This document shows, in pieces, positions 16,925 through 25,492 of a stretch of DNA of 64,000 bases. The number at the start of each line of letters is the position of its first letter. The stretch's first letter is position 1. Position numbers and translations under genes: made by a program. The notes beneath the pieces were generated by a model. That model had not been told where the DNA came from, did not search any database, and saw nothing but the letters and a program-made list of their open reading frames with translations. The stretch lies in the NCBI RefSeq assembly GCF_000716545.1, contig NZ_JNWZ01000018.1:33339-97338 (forward strand). Direction: 5' to 3'. This DNA comes from Kitasatospora phosalacinea (GTDB taxonomy: Bacteria; Actinomycetota; Actinomycetes; Streptomycetales; Streptomycetaceae).

Positions 16925-17195
16925 CCGGACGTCGGGCGCCGGGGGCCGGGGGAGCGGGCCGCACCGGGTTCGGTTCGCTCGGACCCAGGACGGGGGCGAG
17001 GAGCCGGAGTTCCGCGGCGGTCGGTCTCCGCGAGGGGTTCCGCGTTCCGGGCCCTGTTCACCCCGTTCGCCCCGTCCGGCCCGTCCGCCCCGTCCGGCCC
17101 ACCAGGCCGAGCACCTGTCCGGACGCCGCGTCGTACGGCGCGGAGAAGGCGTCCCGGCATCACGTGCTCGGAACGGGGGGTCCGAGCGCGGCGGC
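16925..17195. other. Intergenic, low-complexity GC-rich spacer
   Basis: Contains a run of CCGTCCGGCCC-like units around 17060-17105. In the complementary strand these would read as Gly-Pro-Asp triplets, but I find no supported gene there. Confidence 0.4.
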
Positions 17196-17366
17196 CTACT
17201 CCGCGGCCCCGGTGCCGGGCCGGGCGTGGCGCGGCGCGCGGGCCCGCTCGCCGCGGAGCGCGGCGGCGCGGGGGCGGCGGTGGCGGTGGGCCAGCGAGGG
17301 GGCGGTGACGGTGAGGATCGCCGCGAGAGCGAGGGGAGTCAGCAACAACACCATGGCTGCGGGCAC
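17196..17366 (-). CDS. Small single-span membrane peptide, unknown
   Basis: A 56-residue peptide starting at GTG (complement of 17364-17366), with AGGAGG five bases upstream, which decides the start over the internal ATG. Residues 5-25 form one hydrophobic helix (MVLLLTPLALAAILTVTAP), followed by an Arg/His-rich tail. No family is recognised. It is divergent from the cyclopropane synthase gene. The strong ribosome site and clear helix suggest a real gene, but codon bias alone cannot prove it. Confidence 0.45.
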   Translation of the reverse strand: MPAAMVLLLTPLALAAILTVTAPSLAHRHRRPRAAALRGERARAPRHARPGTGAAE

Positions 17367-17599
17367 GTGCACCTCCTGGGAACGGGCGGGGACCTGCCCG
17401 GGGCGTCTGCCCCGGACCGGTGCGGCCATGTCGGCGGCTGCCGGAAAACCGCTCGCCGCCGGTGGTGCGCCGGTCGTACGCGGGGCCGACCGGGACGACG
17501 GCGCGAGGAACGACCGATCCGCGCCGGGCGCCGCTCCGAATGCCGGTAGGCAGACGACCGCGACGGCCGCCCGGCGGCCCCGTCCCACGGAGGGGAACC

Positions 17600-17653
17600 A
17601 TGACCGCGAACGCGGGCACGACGACGCCACGACCGCCGGGGGAGCGCGGATGA
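17600..17653 (+). CDS. 17-residue upstream peptide coupled to the CFA synthase
   Basis: ATG 17600 has a strong GGAGGGG ribosome site four to five bases upstream and encodes MTANAGTTTPRPPGERG. It stops in a TGA that overlaps the ATG of the next gene (ATGA). It could be a leader peptide that couples translation into the CFA synthase, or the relic of a longer upstream gene. Confidence 0.4.
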   Translation: MTANAGTTTPRPPGERG

Positions 17654-18903
17654 GCGCGGCAGGGGTGCTCGAACCGGCCCTCGCCGACCTGTTCGGCGGG
17701 CCGCCGCCGTTCGCCCTCCGGCTCTGGGACGGCTCGACGACCGGACCGGCGGACGGGCCCCGGGTGGTGGTGCGCCACCGCCGGGCGCTGCGGCGGCTGT
17801 TGTGGCAGCCGGGCGAACTCGGACTCGCCGACGCCTGGATCAGCGGCGAGCTCGACGTCGAGGGCGACCTCGCGCAGGCGCTGTCCGCCGTCCGGCAGGG
17901 GCTCGCCGGACGGACGGTCGGACGCCCCTCCCCGCGCGGCTGGCCGGCCCTGGCGACCGCCGCCCTGCGGCTCGGCGTCCTCGGCCCGCCGCCACCCGGG
18001 CCCGGCGGCCGGGCCCGGGTGCGCGGGGCCCTGCACAGCCGGAGCCGCGACCGGGCGGTGATCAGCCACCACTACGACCTGTCGAACGAGTTCTACGCCC
18101 TGCTGCTCGGACCGGCCATGGCCTACTCGTGCGCCTACTACACCTCCGACGGACAGCCCCTGGAGGAGGCCCAGGAAGCCAAGTTCGACCTGATCTGCCG
18201 CAAGCTCGACCTGCGCCCCGGCACGCGCCTGCTCGACGTCGGCTGCGGCTGGGGCGCGCTCGCCCGGCACGCCGCCCGCCAGTACGGGGCCCGCGTCACC
18301 GCCGTGACCCTCTCCGCCCGCCAGCACGCGCACGCCCGCTCCCTGGTGGCCGGGGCGGGCGTCGCCGACCTGGTCGACGTCCGGTTGTGCGACTACCGGG
18401 AGATCGTCCCGGACGCCTACGACGCCGTCAGCTGCGTGGAGATGGGCGAACACGTCGGCAAGGACCAGTACCCCGCCTTCGCCGCCCGCCTGCACGCGCT
18501 GCTGCGCCCCGGCGGACGGCTGCTGGTCCAGCAGATGTCCCGCGGGGCCGCCGCGCCCGGCGGCGGCGCGTTCATCGAGGCGTACGTCGCACCCGACATG
18601 CACATGCGTCCGCTCGGGCAGACCGTCGACCTGATCGAGGCCGCCGGCCTGGAGGTGTTGCACGCCGAGGCGATGCGCCCGCACTACGCCCGCACCGTCG
18701 ACGCCTGGCGGGCCACCCTCACGCAGCACCGGGACCGCTTCACCACCCTGGTGGGGCGGCCCGCGGTACGGCTGTGGGACCTCTACCTGGCCGGGAGCTC
18801 GCTGGCCTTCTCCGAAGGGCGGATGGGTGTGGACCAGATCCTCGCCCGCCGCCCCGGCGACGCGGACCGAACCGTCAGACCCGCGGAACGGCACGGAAAC
18901 TGA
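17650..18903 (+). CDS. Cyclopropane-fatty-acyl-phospholipid synthase family methyltransferase
   Basis: A 417-residue SAM-dependent enzyme of the CFA/mycolic acid methyltransferase family. The N-terminal lipid-binding part contains ELGLADAWISGELD. It is followed by SRDRAVISHHYDLSNEFYALL split across the hinge, MAYSCAYY, the SAM motif LLDVGCGWGALA, and VEMGEHVGKDQYPAF. It probably adds a methylene bridge to, or methylates, unsaturated phospholipid acyl chains. It may be co-transcribed with the hydrolase 90 bp downstream. Confidence 0.88.
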   Translation: MSAAGVLEPALADLFGGPPPFALRLWDGSTTGPADGPRVVVRHRRALRRLLWQPGELGLADAWISGELDVEGDLAQALSAVRQGLAGRTVGRPSPRGWPALATAALRLGVLGPPPPGPGGRARVRGALHSRSRDRAVISHHYDLSNEFYALLLGPAMAYSCAYYTSDGQPLEEAQEAKFDLICRKLDLRPGTRLLDVGCGWGALARHAARQYGARVTAVTLSARQHAHARSLVAGAGVADLVDVRLCDYREIVPDAYDAVSCVEMGEHVGKDQYPAFAARLHALLRPGGRLLVQQMSRGAAAPGGGAFIEAYVAPDMHMRPLGQTVDLIEAAGLEVLHAEAMRPHYARTVDAWRATLTQHRDRFTTLVGRPAVRLWDLYLAGSSLAFSEGRMGVDQILARRPGDADRTVRPAERHGN

Positions 18904-18993
18904 CGACGCGCCACACGTCCTCGACCCCACGTGCCCGGGAACGGGGCGGCGCCCCCGGGAGCCGGTACGCCGACCACCACGACGGAGAGTCCC

Positions 18994-19638
18994 ATGCCCC
19001 CACGCACCCGTCACCTCCCCGCCGGCACCCGGTCCGTGCTGCTCGTCCTGCACGGGGGCAGGGCCGAGAGCCTCGCCCGCCAGCCCCGCCTGGGGCTGGC
19101 CCGGCTCCGCATGCGGGCCTTCGGCGCGGCGGTCCGGCGCCTGGCCGCCGACCCGTCGCTCGCGGAGATCGAGGTCAACTACCGCTACCGGGGGTGGAAC
19201 GGCGCGCACGCGCACCCCGCCGCCGACGCGCACCGGACCCTGCGAGAACTCGCGCTCCAGGCACCCGACGCGAAGGTGGTGCTGCTCGGGCACTCCATGG
19301 GCGGACGGGCGGCGCTCGCCGTCGCCGGTCACCCGCAGGTCGTCGGCGCCGTCCTGCTGGCGCCGTGGTGCCGACCCGGCGACCCGGTGGAGCACCTGCG
19401 CGGCAGGCGCCTCGTGATCCTCCACGACCCGTCCGACCGGGTCACCGGCGCGGAGGGCTCCCGCGCCCTCGCGGCCCGGGCCCGGCGCGCGGGAGCGGAC
19501 GTGCGGTTCGTCGCGATGCCCCGGGGCGGACACGCCATGATCGCCGGGGCCGGGGCCTGGCAGCGCCTCGCCGCCCGCGCGGTCACGGCGATCCTCGCCG
19601 GGGAGCCGCTGCCGGACCTTCCCCCGGGCACGTCGTGA
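18994..19638 (+). CDS. Alpha/beta hydrolase (dienelactone hydrolase-like)
   Basis: A 214-residue small hydrolase: LLVLHGGRAES near the N-terminus, the nucleophile elbow GHSMGGRAAL, an acidic residue in HDPSDRVTG, and the histidine in MPRGGHAMI. All three triad candidates are present. ATG 18994 is preceded by GGAGA and fits the family start better than an upstream in-frame ATG at 18931. The substrate is unknown. Co-location with the CFA synthase suggests a lipid or ester substrate. Confidence 0.78.
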   Translation: MPPRTRHLPAGTRSVLLVLHGGRAESLARQPRLGLARLRMRAFGAAVRRLAADPSLAEIEVNYRYRGWNGAHAHPAADAHRTLRELALQAPDAKVVLLGHSMGGRAALAVAGHPQVVGAVLLAPWCRPGDPVEHLRGRRLVILHDPSDRVTGAEGSRALAARARRAGADVRFVAMPRGGHAMIAGAGAWQRLAARAVTAILAGEPLPDLPPGTS

Positions 19639-19664
19639 CGCCGCGCCGTCCGGGCCCGGCCGGG

Positions 19665-20306
19665 TCAGCGTGCCAGGGAGACGGCGAAGGGCTCGAAGCC
19701 GTGCCGGCGCAGGACGTGGGGGACCACGAGGATCATGGCCTCGGTGGCGCGGGCGGTGGTGACGCCGCCGAGGTCCTCGACCCGTCCGGGCTGCCAGCCG
19801 AGGTCGCCGAGGAGGGCGGTGACGGTCTTCTTCGCCCGCTCGTCGTCGCCGGAGAGGTAGGCGGTGGGCGGGGTGGACAGGGAGCCCGGGGAGGTCATGA
19901 CCATGAACAGCATGGTGTTGAGCGTCTTGACGACGTGGGTGTCGGGGAGGGCGGCCTGGAGCCGCTCGGCGAGGCTGCCGCCGGGGTAGCACAGGTCGCC
20001 GGGCAGGCCGTCGGCGTCGTCGCGGGTGGCGTTGGAGACGTCGACGAGGATCTTGCCGGCCAGTTCGGCCTGCAGGGCGGTCAGGCGCTCCAGGGAGGTG
20101 TCGCCGGGGGTGGCGTTGATCACGATGTCCGCGGTGCGGGCGGTGGTGCGGTGGTCGGCGTGGTGGATGCCGGCGCCGTGCGCCGGCGGCGCGCCCGGTT
20201 CGCCGTCGTCGCGGCGGCCGAGGGTGACGTGGTGTCCGGCGGCGGCGAAGGCGCGGGCGAGGTTGGTGCCGACGCGGCCGGCGCCCAGGATGCCGATGTG
20301 TGCCAT
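19665..20306 (-). CDS. NADP/F420-dependent oxidoreductase-like protein (Npd/Fno family)
   Basis: A 213-residue Rossmann protein beginning MAHIGILGAGRVGTNLARAF with NADPH-binding LGRRD after strand 2. VVKTLNTMLFMVM lies in the middle, and a helix-rich C-terminal segment contains VEDLGGVTTARATEAM. This is the NADPH-dependent F420 reductase/pyrroline-5-carboxylate reductase-like family (often annotated NADP oxidoreductase). It lies 49 bp after the inositol-phosphatase-like gene in the same direction, likely one operon controlled by the divergent LysR regulator. Confidence 0.82.
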   Translation of the reverse strand: MAHIGILGAGRVGTNLARAFAAAGHHVTLGRRDDGEPGAPPAHGAGIHHADHRTTARTADIVINATPGDTSLERLTALQAELAGKILVDVSNATRDDADGLPGDLCYPGGSLAERLQAALPDTHVVKTLNTMLFMVMTSPGSLSTPPTAYLSGDDERAKKTVTALLGDLGWQPGRVEDLGGVTTARATEAMILVVPHVLRRHGFEPFAVSLAR

Positions 20307-20355
20307 GGGGCGGTGCTCCTTGCGGGTCTTGGCGGGGCGGGGAGGTCGCGGGCGG

Positions 20356-21165
20356 TCAGATCGCGGCCAGGACGTCGAGGGCGGCGGTGTGGATGCCGGG
20401 GGCGGCGGCCAGGAAGTCGCGGCTGCCGGCGTTCCAGGGCTCGCCCGCCAGGTCGGTGACGGTGCCTCCGGCCTCGGCGACCAGCAGTGCGCCGGCGACC
20501 AGGCCGGAGCGGACGTCGGAGAACTGCCAGAAGGCGTCGGTGCGTCCGGCCGCGACGTGGATGAGCTGCATCGTGGCGGGGACCGACACCCGTACGACCA
20601 GACCGTTGATCAGCATCGCCGTGACCGAGTCGCCGATCCGCCGGAAGGTGCGCTCGTCCTCGCCGGGCCGGGCCTGGCCGGTGCCGACGAGCGCGGCGCC
20701 CAGGTCGGTCTTGGCGGACACCCGCAGGGGCCGGCCGTCGAGGTGGGCGCCGCCGCCGGCGACGGCGGTGTAGGTGTCGCCGGTCAGCGGGAGGTGGACG
20801 ACGGTGAGCACCGGCAGGTTGTCGCTCACCAGGGTCGCGGTCACGGCCCAGTCGTCCGTGCCGTGGACGTGGTTGATGTTGCCCTCGGCGGGGTCGACGA
20901 TCCACCACTCGCCGGGCGGGAGCGCCCCGCCGGCCAGCTCGTCCTCGACCCACCGCGATCCCGGACGGGCCCGCAGCAGCGGCTCCTTCAGCACGTCCAG
21001 CACCGCGTCGTCGTTGGCGTGGATCTCGGCGACGATCTCGGCCAGGCTCACGCCCCGGGCGTGGGTGGTGTGGCGCTCGCGCAGGGTGCGGCCCGCGGTC
21101 CCCACCGCCGCGGTCACCTCGGGCAGGAGGGCGGTACCGGCGGCGAAAGGCGTGGCGGCGTTCAT
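20356..21165 (-). CDS. Inositol monophosphatase family protein with variant metal motif
   Basis: A 269-residue protein of the FIG/IMPase fold. The usual DPxDGT signature reads DPAEGN (WWIVDPAEGNINHVHG), replacing the second metal-binding aspartate by glutamate and Thr by Asn. The upstream acidic WVEDE and the C-terminal SDVRSGLVAGALL still match the family. It might be a phosphatase with shifted metal use or a different sugar or nucleotide phosphatase. It starts at ATG 21165 and runs away from the LysR gene. Confidence 0.8.
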   Translation of the reverse strand: MNAATPFAAGTALLPEVTAAVGTAGRTLRERHTTHARGVSLAEIVAEIHANDDAVLDVLKEPLLRARPGSRWVEDELAGGALPPGEWWIVDPAEGNINHVHGTDDWAVTATLVSDNLPVLTVVHLPLTGDTYTAVAGGGAHLDGRPLRVSAKTDLGAALVGTGQARPGEDERTFRRIGDSVTAMLINGLVVRVSVPATMQLIHVAAGRTDAFWQFSDVRSGLVAGALLVAEAGGTVTDLAGEPWNAGSRDFLAAAPGIHTAALDVLAAI

Positions 21166-21244
21166 GGGGACTCCCTGGATCCGGTGGGTGCGGGCGGTTC
21201 GTTCCCTGCCCGCACTCCGAAGGTAGGCTCCCCCATGGTTAACA

Positions 21245-21267
21245 ACAAGTGCATGCTATTCACTTGT
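21245..21267. promoter_or_regulatory. LysR-type operator in divergent intergenic region
   Basis: Perfect 7-bp arms ACAAGTG and CACTTGT separated by 9 bp lie 13 bp upstream of the LysR ATG, in a locally AT-rich stretch of an otherwise GC-rich genome. The position between LysR and the divergent phosphatase gene fits autoregulation plus control of the minus-strand pair. Confidence 0.6.
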
Positions 21268-21279
21268 AGAGTTACCGCC

Positions 21280-22221
21280 ATGCAACTGGATCTGAACCTG
21301 CTCACCGCCCTGGACGCGCTGCTGGAAGAAGGCAGCGTCACCGGCGCCGCAGCCCGGCTCCACGTCACCGCACCGGCGATGAGCCGCTCCCTGGGCCGCA
21401 TCCGCAAGGCCACCGGCGACCAGATCCTGGTCCGCACCGGCCGCACCATGGTCCCCACCACCCGCGCCCTGGCCATGCACGCCCAGGTCCACGCCCTCGT
21501 CCAGCAGGCCCACCAACTGCTGTCCGCGCGGCAGGAACTCGACCTGACGACCCTGGACCGGGTCTTCACCCTGCGCTGGCACGACGCCCTGACCGCCGCC
21601 TGCGGCACCGCCCTGCTCACCGCCGTCCACCGGCAGGCCCCCGGCGTCCGGCTCCGCCTGCCGGCCGAACCCGGCACGGACGACGCCGAACTGCGCCGGG
21701 GCGAGGTCGACCTCGAATCCAGCTCCGGCCCCCCGACGCTCCCCGACATCCGCCACCGGCTCCTCGGCACCGACCGGCTCGTCGTCGCCGTCCGGGCAGG
21801 CCACCCCCTCGCCGAAGGCCCGCCGAGCGTCGAGCGCTACGCCGCCGCCGACCACCTCACCGTCTCCAGGCGCGGAAGCCTGCGCGACCCGGTCGACGAC
21901 GCCCTCGCCACCCGCGGCCTGCAACGGCGCGTCGTCGCCGCCGGGCCCACCGCGGCCTTCGCCCTGCAACTCGCCCACGACACCGACCTGGTCGTCACCC
22001 TCCCCGACGCGGTCACCCGCACCGCCCGGGAACGGCTCGGCCTCACCACCCTGCCGGTGCCGCTGCCACTGCCCGGGATCCCCCTCCACCTGCTGTGGCA
22101 CCAGCGCTACGACGAGGACCGCGCCCACGCCTGGCTGCGCGACCTCGCCACCGCGACCGTCCGGGCGCTGTTCGCGCCGGCGGACGCCCCCCGCACCACC
22201 GCCGGCCGGACCGGGCGGTGA
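21280..22221 (+). CDS. LysR-family transcriptional regulator
   Basis: A 313-residue regulator. The N-terminal winged helix (residues about 5-60) contains LLTALDALLEEGSVTGAA and the recognition helix VTAPAMSRSLGRIR. The effector domain follows with LLGTDRLVVAVRAGHPLAEG. The ATG at 21280 directly follows the palindromic operator. LysR regulators generally control divergently transcribed neighbours, here the phosphatase/F420-reductase-like pair. The ligand is unknown. Confidence 0.88.
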   Translation: MQLDLNLLTALDALLEEGSVTGAAARLHVTAPAMSRSLGRIRKATGDQILVRTGRTMVPTTRALAMHAQVHALVQQAHQLLSARQELDLTTLDRVFTLRWHDALTAACGTALLTAVHRQAPGVRLRLPAEPGTDDAELRRGEVDLESSSGPPTLPDIRHRLLGTDRLVVAVRAGHPLAEGPPSVERYAAADHLTVSRRGSLRDPVDDALATRGLQRRVVAAGPTAAFALQLAHDTDLVVTLPDAVTRTARERLGLTTLPVPLPLPGIPLHLLWHQRYDEDRAHAWLRDLATATVRALFAPADAPRTTAGRTGR

Positions 22222-22262
22222 CGGAGGCGCCCGGACGGATCCACGGCGCCGCACCTCGGTGA

Positions 22263-22309
22263 ACAACCGGTGGTTGTGGATTCGTGGCAGGTCGTTTGTT
22301 TGACCTGCC
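22263..22309. promoter_or_regulatory. Two adjacent inverted repeats between LysR and the MFS gene
   Basis: The first dyad is ACAACC(3 bp)GGTTGT at 22263-22277. The second is GGCAGGTC(8 bp)GACCTGCC at 22286-22309, with perfect arms and a GTTTGTTT spacer. They lie 67-113 bp before the exporter start. No T-run follows, so operator function for the exporter is as likely as a terminator for the LysR gene. Confidence 0.5.
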
Positions 22310-22375
22310 GTCACCCCACCCGCTTACCTCTCGTCACACAACGCCGGTCTGTCCGGGTGGAGCTGCGAGGGGAGC

Positions 22376-23629
22376 GTGCAGGGCATGGTGGCCAGGAGGC
22401 GGCTGGGCCGGCGGTTCGGCTGGCTGTGGGCGTCGTACGCGGTGAGCGCGTACGGGTCCGGGCTGGGGTTCGGGGCGCTGCCGCTGATCGCCGTGCTGGT
22501 GCTGCACGCCGGGCCCGCCGAGGTGTCCGCGCTGTCCGCGGTCGGCCCCGCGGTGGGCGCGCTGATCGCGCTGCCGCTCGCGCCGTGGGTGGAGTTCCGG
22601 CGCAAGCGCCCGGTCATGATCACGATGGACCTGGTCCGGTTCGCCGCCATGGCGACCATCCCCGTCGCCTACGCCTTCGAGCGGCTCGCCCTCGTCCAGC
22701 TGTTCGCGGTCTCGGCCGTGGCCTCCGCGGCCAAGATCGCCTTCACCGCGGCCGGTGGCGCCTACCTCAAGGCCCTCGTCCGACCGGACGACCTGCTGGT
22801 GGCCAACTCCCGCTTCGAATCCACGAACTGGAGCTCCATCGCGATCGGCCCACCGCTGGGCGGAGCGGCGATCGGCCTGTTCGGACCGGTGGTCACCGTG
22901 CTGGCCGACGCGCTCAGCTACCTGCTCTCCGCCCTGGGCATCACCGCGATCCGCGACCGGGAACAAGCACCGCACCCGCCCGACCGCGGCCCCCTCCGGG
23001 CGGACGCCCTGCTCGACGGCTGGCGACACCTCCTCGGCCACCCCGGCCTGCGCCGGCTCTACCTCGACCAACTGCTCGTCTCCGGCCTGATCATGGCCAC
23101 CGAGCCGCTGCTCGCCGTCCTGCTCCTGCGCCAACTCGGCTTCCCGCCCTGGCAGTACGCCCTCGCCTTCGCCGCCCCCTGCCTCGGCGGACTCCTCGGC
23201 TCCCGACTGGCCCCCCGGGTCGTGGCCCGCTACGGCCGGCCCCGGGTCATCCGGACCGTCGGCGCCCTGCGCGGCATCTGGCTGATCGGCCTGGCACTCG
23301 TCCGCCCCGGCACCCCCGGCCTCGTCACCGTGATGGCCGTCGAACTCGCGATCATCGTCAACATGAGCCTGTACACCCCGGTACTCGCCACCCACCGCCT
23401 CGAACACACCCCCCGGCACCTCGTCGCCCGCACCCTGACGGCCTGGTCGATCGGCCAGCAGGCGTCCGTCGCCACCCTCACCGCGCTCGCCGGACTGCTC
23501 GCCGACGCCACCGGCCCCCGCACCGCCCTCACCGTCGTAGGACTGCTCGCCCTGACCGCACCCCTCCTGCTCGCCCGGCCGGACCGGACACCGCGGCACG
23601 AACCGGAACCGTCCCCCGGCCACTCGTGA
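22376..23629 (+). CDS. MFS transporter
   Basis: A 417-residue major facilitator with about twelve hydrophobic segments. Cytoplasmic loop 2-3 reads EFRRKRPVMI, a degenerate motif A, and a central loop lies near residues 200-220. It resembles macrolide-type/enterobactin exporters (MFS_3 group). GTG 22376 follows GAGGGG closely; ATG 22385 is an alternative. It ends convergently with the minus-strand signalling genes. The substrate is unknown. Confidence 0.85.
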   Translation: MQGMVARRRLGRRFGWLWASYAVSAYGSGLGFGALPLIAVLVLHAGPAEVSALSAVGPAVGALIALPLAPWVEFRRKRPVMITMDLVRFAAMATIPVAYAFERLALVQLFAVSAVASAAKIAFTAAGGAYLKALVRPDDLLVANSRFESTNWSSIAIGPPLGGAAIGLFGPVVTVLADALSYLLSALGITAIRDREQAPHPPDRGPLRADALLDGWRHLLGHPGLRRLYLDQLLVSGLIMATEPLLAVLLLRQLGFPPWQYALAFAAPCLGGLLGSRLAPRVVARYGRPRVIRTVGALRGIWLIGLALVRPGTPGLVTVMAVELAIIVNMSLYTPVLATHRLEHTPRHLVARTLTAWSIGQQASVATLTALAGLLADATGPRTALTVVGLLALTAPLLLARPDRTPRHEPEPSPGHS

Positions 23630-23711
23630 GGCGCCGCGACCCACCCGGTGCCGGTGGCCGCTCGCACCCCGAGGAGGCGGGGCGGACACCGGAGGAGGGG
23701 GCGGGCCGCGG

Positions 23712-24677
23712 TCACGGGAACAGCCTGGTGTGCAGCCGGATGGTGGTGCCGGCCTCCGCGGTGGAACGGATCTGGACGAGGTCGCAGAGCTGGTGGACGA
23801 GCCAGAGCCCGCGGCCGCCCACTTGGTCGACGGTGGGCCTGAACCGGCCGACCAGCGGGTCCTTGAGGTGGCCGGAGTCGTGGAACTCGCAGATCAGGTC
23901 CTCGCCCTCCACCCACGTCCGCAGGACGCCCCGGCCGCCGCCGTGCTTGATGCTGTTGCCGGCGATCTCGCAGGCGGCGATCAGCAGTTCGCGAAGGCGC
24001 GCGCCGTCCAGGCCGTGCCGGGTCGCGCAGGCGGCGATGTGGGCGCGCACCGCCGAGAGCAGCCCCCGCTGGTAGGGGAGTTCCTGGGGGTGGTCGGCGG
24101 CGGGGGCGAACTCGGGGAAGGCGTAGGGCTCCTGGACGTAGGAGCCGTTGGGGCCGTGGGTGCCGTCGCTGAGGAGCAAGGGGTGGCAGCGGCGGGCCGC
24201 TTCCAGCGTGGCGGGTTCCAGTGCGGCGGTGTCGTAGGGGCACATCAGCCACCAGGTGGGGGACTCGGCGAACGCGAGGTTCAGCAGCCACTCGTGGTAG
24301 CCGAACTCGGTGCTCTCCGCCGGGGAACGGCCGTTCCATGCGGATTCGCTGATGCCGCGGACCGGGTGGCCCTCCGCGGCCTTGGACACCCAGTCCCGCC
24401 ACGCGGGGATCAGCCGACCGGGGTTGCGCCCGAGGGCGGCGGTGTCGAGGAACGTGACGCCCCCGGCGGCGTCCGTCCCCTCCAGCTCGGTGCGCAGCAT
24501 GCGCTCCTTCGGCTCCGCGACCGCGACCAGGACCAACTCGCTCCCGGCGCGGGCGTCGCGGATGAAGGACATGACGCCGTCGAGGAACTGCGCGTCCCCC
24601 TCGTAGGGGTACAGCTCGTGCCGGAACGGGGAGTCCTGGTGGGAGGCTTCCGGGGACGTCGTGCTGTTCTCGCTCAC
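23712..24677 (-). CDS. MEDS-domain sensor with C-terminal HATPase (anti-sigma-kinase-like)
   Basis: A 321-residue protein. Residues about 15-175 match the MEDS (DcmR-like sensory) domain: HELYPYEGDAQFLDGVMSFI, LNLAFAESPTWWLMCPYDTA. The C-terminal part is a HATPase_c_2 domain with N-box AACEIAGNSIKHG and GGRGLWLVHQLCD. GTG at 24677 overlaps the upstream gene's stop by four bases. It probably switches a sigma factor or antagonist in response to the sensor. Streptomycetes carry many such MEDS-ATPase proteins. Confidence 0.8.
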   Translation of the reverse strand: MSENSTTSPEASHQDSPFRHELYPYEGDAQFLDGVMSFIRDARAGSELVLVAVAEPKERMLRTELEGTDAAGGVTFLDTAALGRNPGRLIPAWRDWVSKAAEGHPVRGISESAWNGRSPAESTEFGYHEWLLNLAFAESPTWWLMCPYDTAALEPATLEAARRCHPLLLSDGTHGPNGSYVQEPYAFPEFAPAADHPQELPYQRGLLSAVRAHIAACATRHGLDGARLRELLIAACEIAGNSIKHGGGRGVLRTWVEGEDLICEFHDSGHLKDPLVGRFRPTVDQVGGRGLWLVHQLCDLVQIRSTAEAGTTIRLHTRLFP

Positions 24678-25492
24678 GGCGCCAGCTCCACGGGGATCTG
24701 CGGGACGTCGTAGCCGAGCAGCGACCAGCAGCGCCGGAACGTCTCGTCCGCGTTCTCGATCACGATCCGGCGGCCGGGGCTCTCCCGGGCCGCGTCGACC
24801 AGGGCGCGCATGCCCGCGGCGTCCATCAGCTCGAGGTCCTCGCAGCGCAGTCGCACGGTCGCGCAGCGCGCGACCAGCTCGTCGAGGGCCGTGCGGAACG
24901 CCCCGGCGCCCTCGAAGTCCACCACGCCGCTCACGCTCCAGCTGTCCGTTCCTGCGCTGTACATCCGAAAATCCGGCATCTCCGCGTGTGTGCCCAGTTG
25001 GTGCGGATGTACTCCGACCGCCTGCTCCAGGGCGGTGGGGTGGAAGCCGACGTGGTGGTACGCGCAGACGACGACGGCCGACCCGGCGAGGAGCAGACCG
25101 TCCAGTCCCAGTTCGTGCTGGGCGATCTCCCGCGGGCTCGCCCCGCCGGGCCACACGCGGTCCATCCGGGCCAGTACCCGCAGCGCGCGGAACCCCTGGC
25201 GGGACGCGGCGTCCGCCTCGCGGCGCACCGTCTCCAGCATCGCCGCCGGGTCCCAGGCCGCCCCGCCCACCCGCTCGGCGACGGGGTCGAGGACCAGCCC
25301 CTGGGGCGCGCCGCCCAGCGACCAGCGGGTGTCGGGCGCGCCGATGAGCAACACCTTGTCACCGAAGAGGGCGCCGTCCGCGGCGAAGGCCCGGGCCGTC
25401 GTGGTGAAGTCGTCGTCGGGACCGACCAGCCAGCAGACGTGGTCGCCCACTTCGACGGGGTCCAGGGTCGGCACAGCGCGCGAGTTCCTCAT
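24674..25492 (-). CDS. MEDS-domain protein with C-terminal STAS domain
   Basis: A 272-residue protein: an N-terminal MEDS domain (GDHVCWLVGPDDDF, KVLLIGAPDTRW, AYHHVGFHPTALEQAVGVHP) followed by a STAS domain with DLELMDAAGMRALVDAA near residue 230. It overlaps the MEDS-HATPase gene, giving a coupled antagonist/kinase pair sharing the same sensor domain. ATG 25492 is preferred because GAGAGG precedes it and the MEDS domain starts shortly after. An upstream in-frame ATG adds 18 residues without family support. Confidence 0.8.
   Translation of the reverse strand: MRNSRAVPTLDPVEVGDHVCWLVGPDDDFTTTARAFAADGALFGDKVLLIGAPDTRWSLGGAPQGLVLDPVAERVGGAAWDPAAMLETVRREADAASRQGFRALRVLARMDRVWPGGASPREIAQHELGLDGLLLAGSAVVVCAYHHVGFHPTALEQAVGVHPHQLGTHAEMPDFRMYSAGTDSWSVSGVVDFEGAGAFRTALDELVARCATVRLRCEDLELMDAAGMRALVDAARESPGRRIVIENADETFRRCWSLLGYDVPQIPVELAP

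Noticed and set aside
16819..19992. Very long minus-strand open frame (over 1000 codons) opposite the DoxX, CFA synthase and hydrolase genes
   Set aside because: It is the low-stop shadow frame of GC-rich genes; its translation is Arg/Gly/Ala-rich without domains, whereas the plus-strand genes have clear motifs.
20026..21279. Long N-terminal extension of the LysR regulator
   Set aside because: It is the complement of the inositol-phosphatase and F420-reductase-like genes; the HTH begins at ATG 21280.
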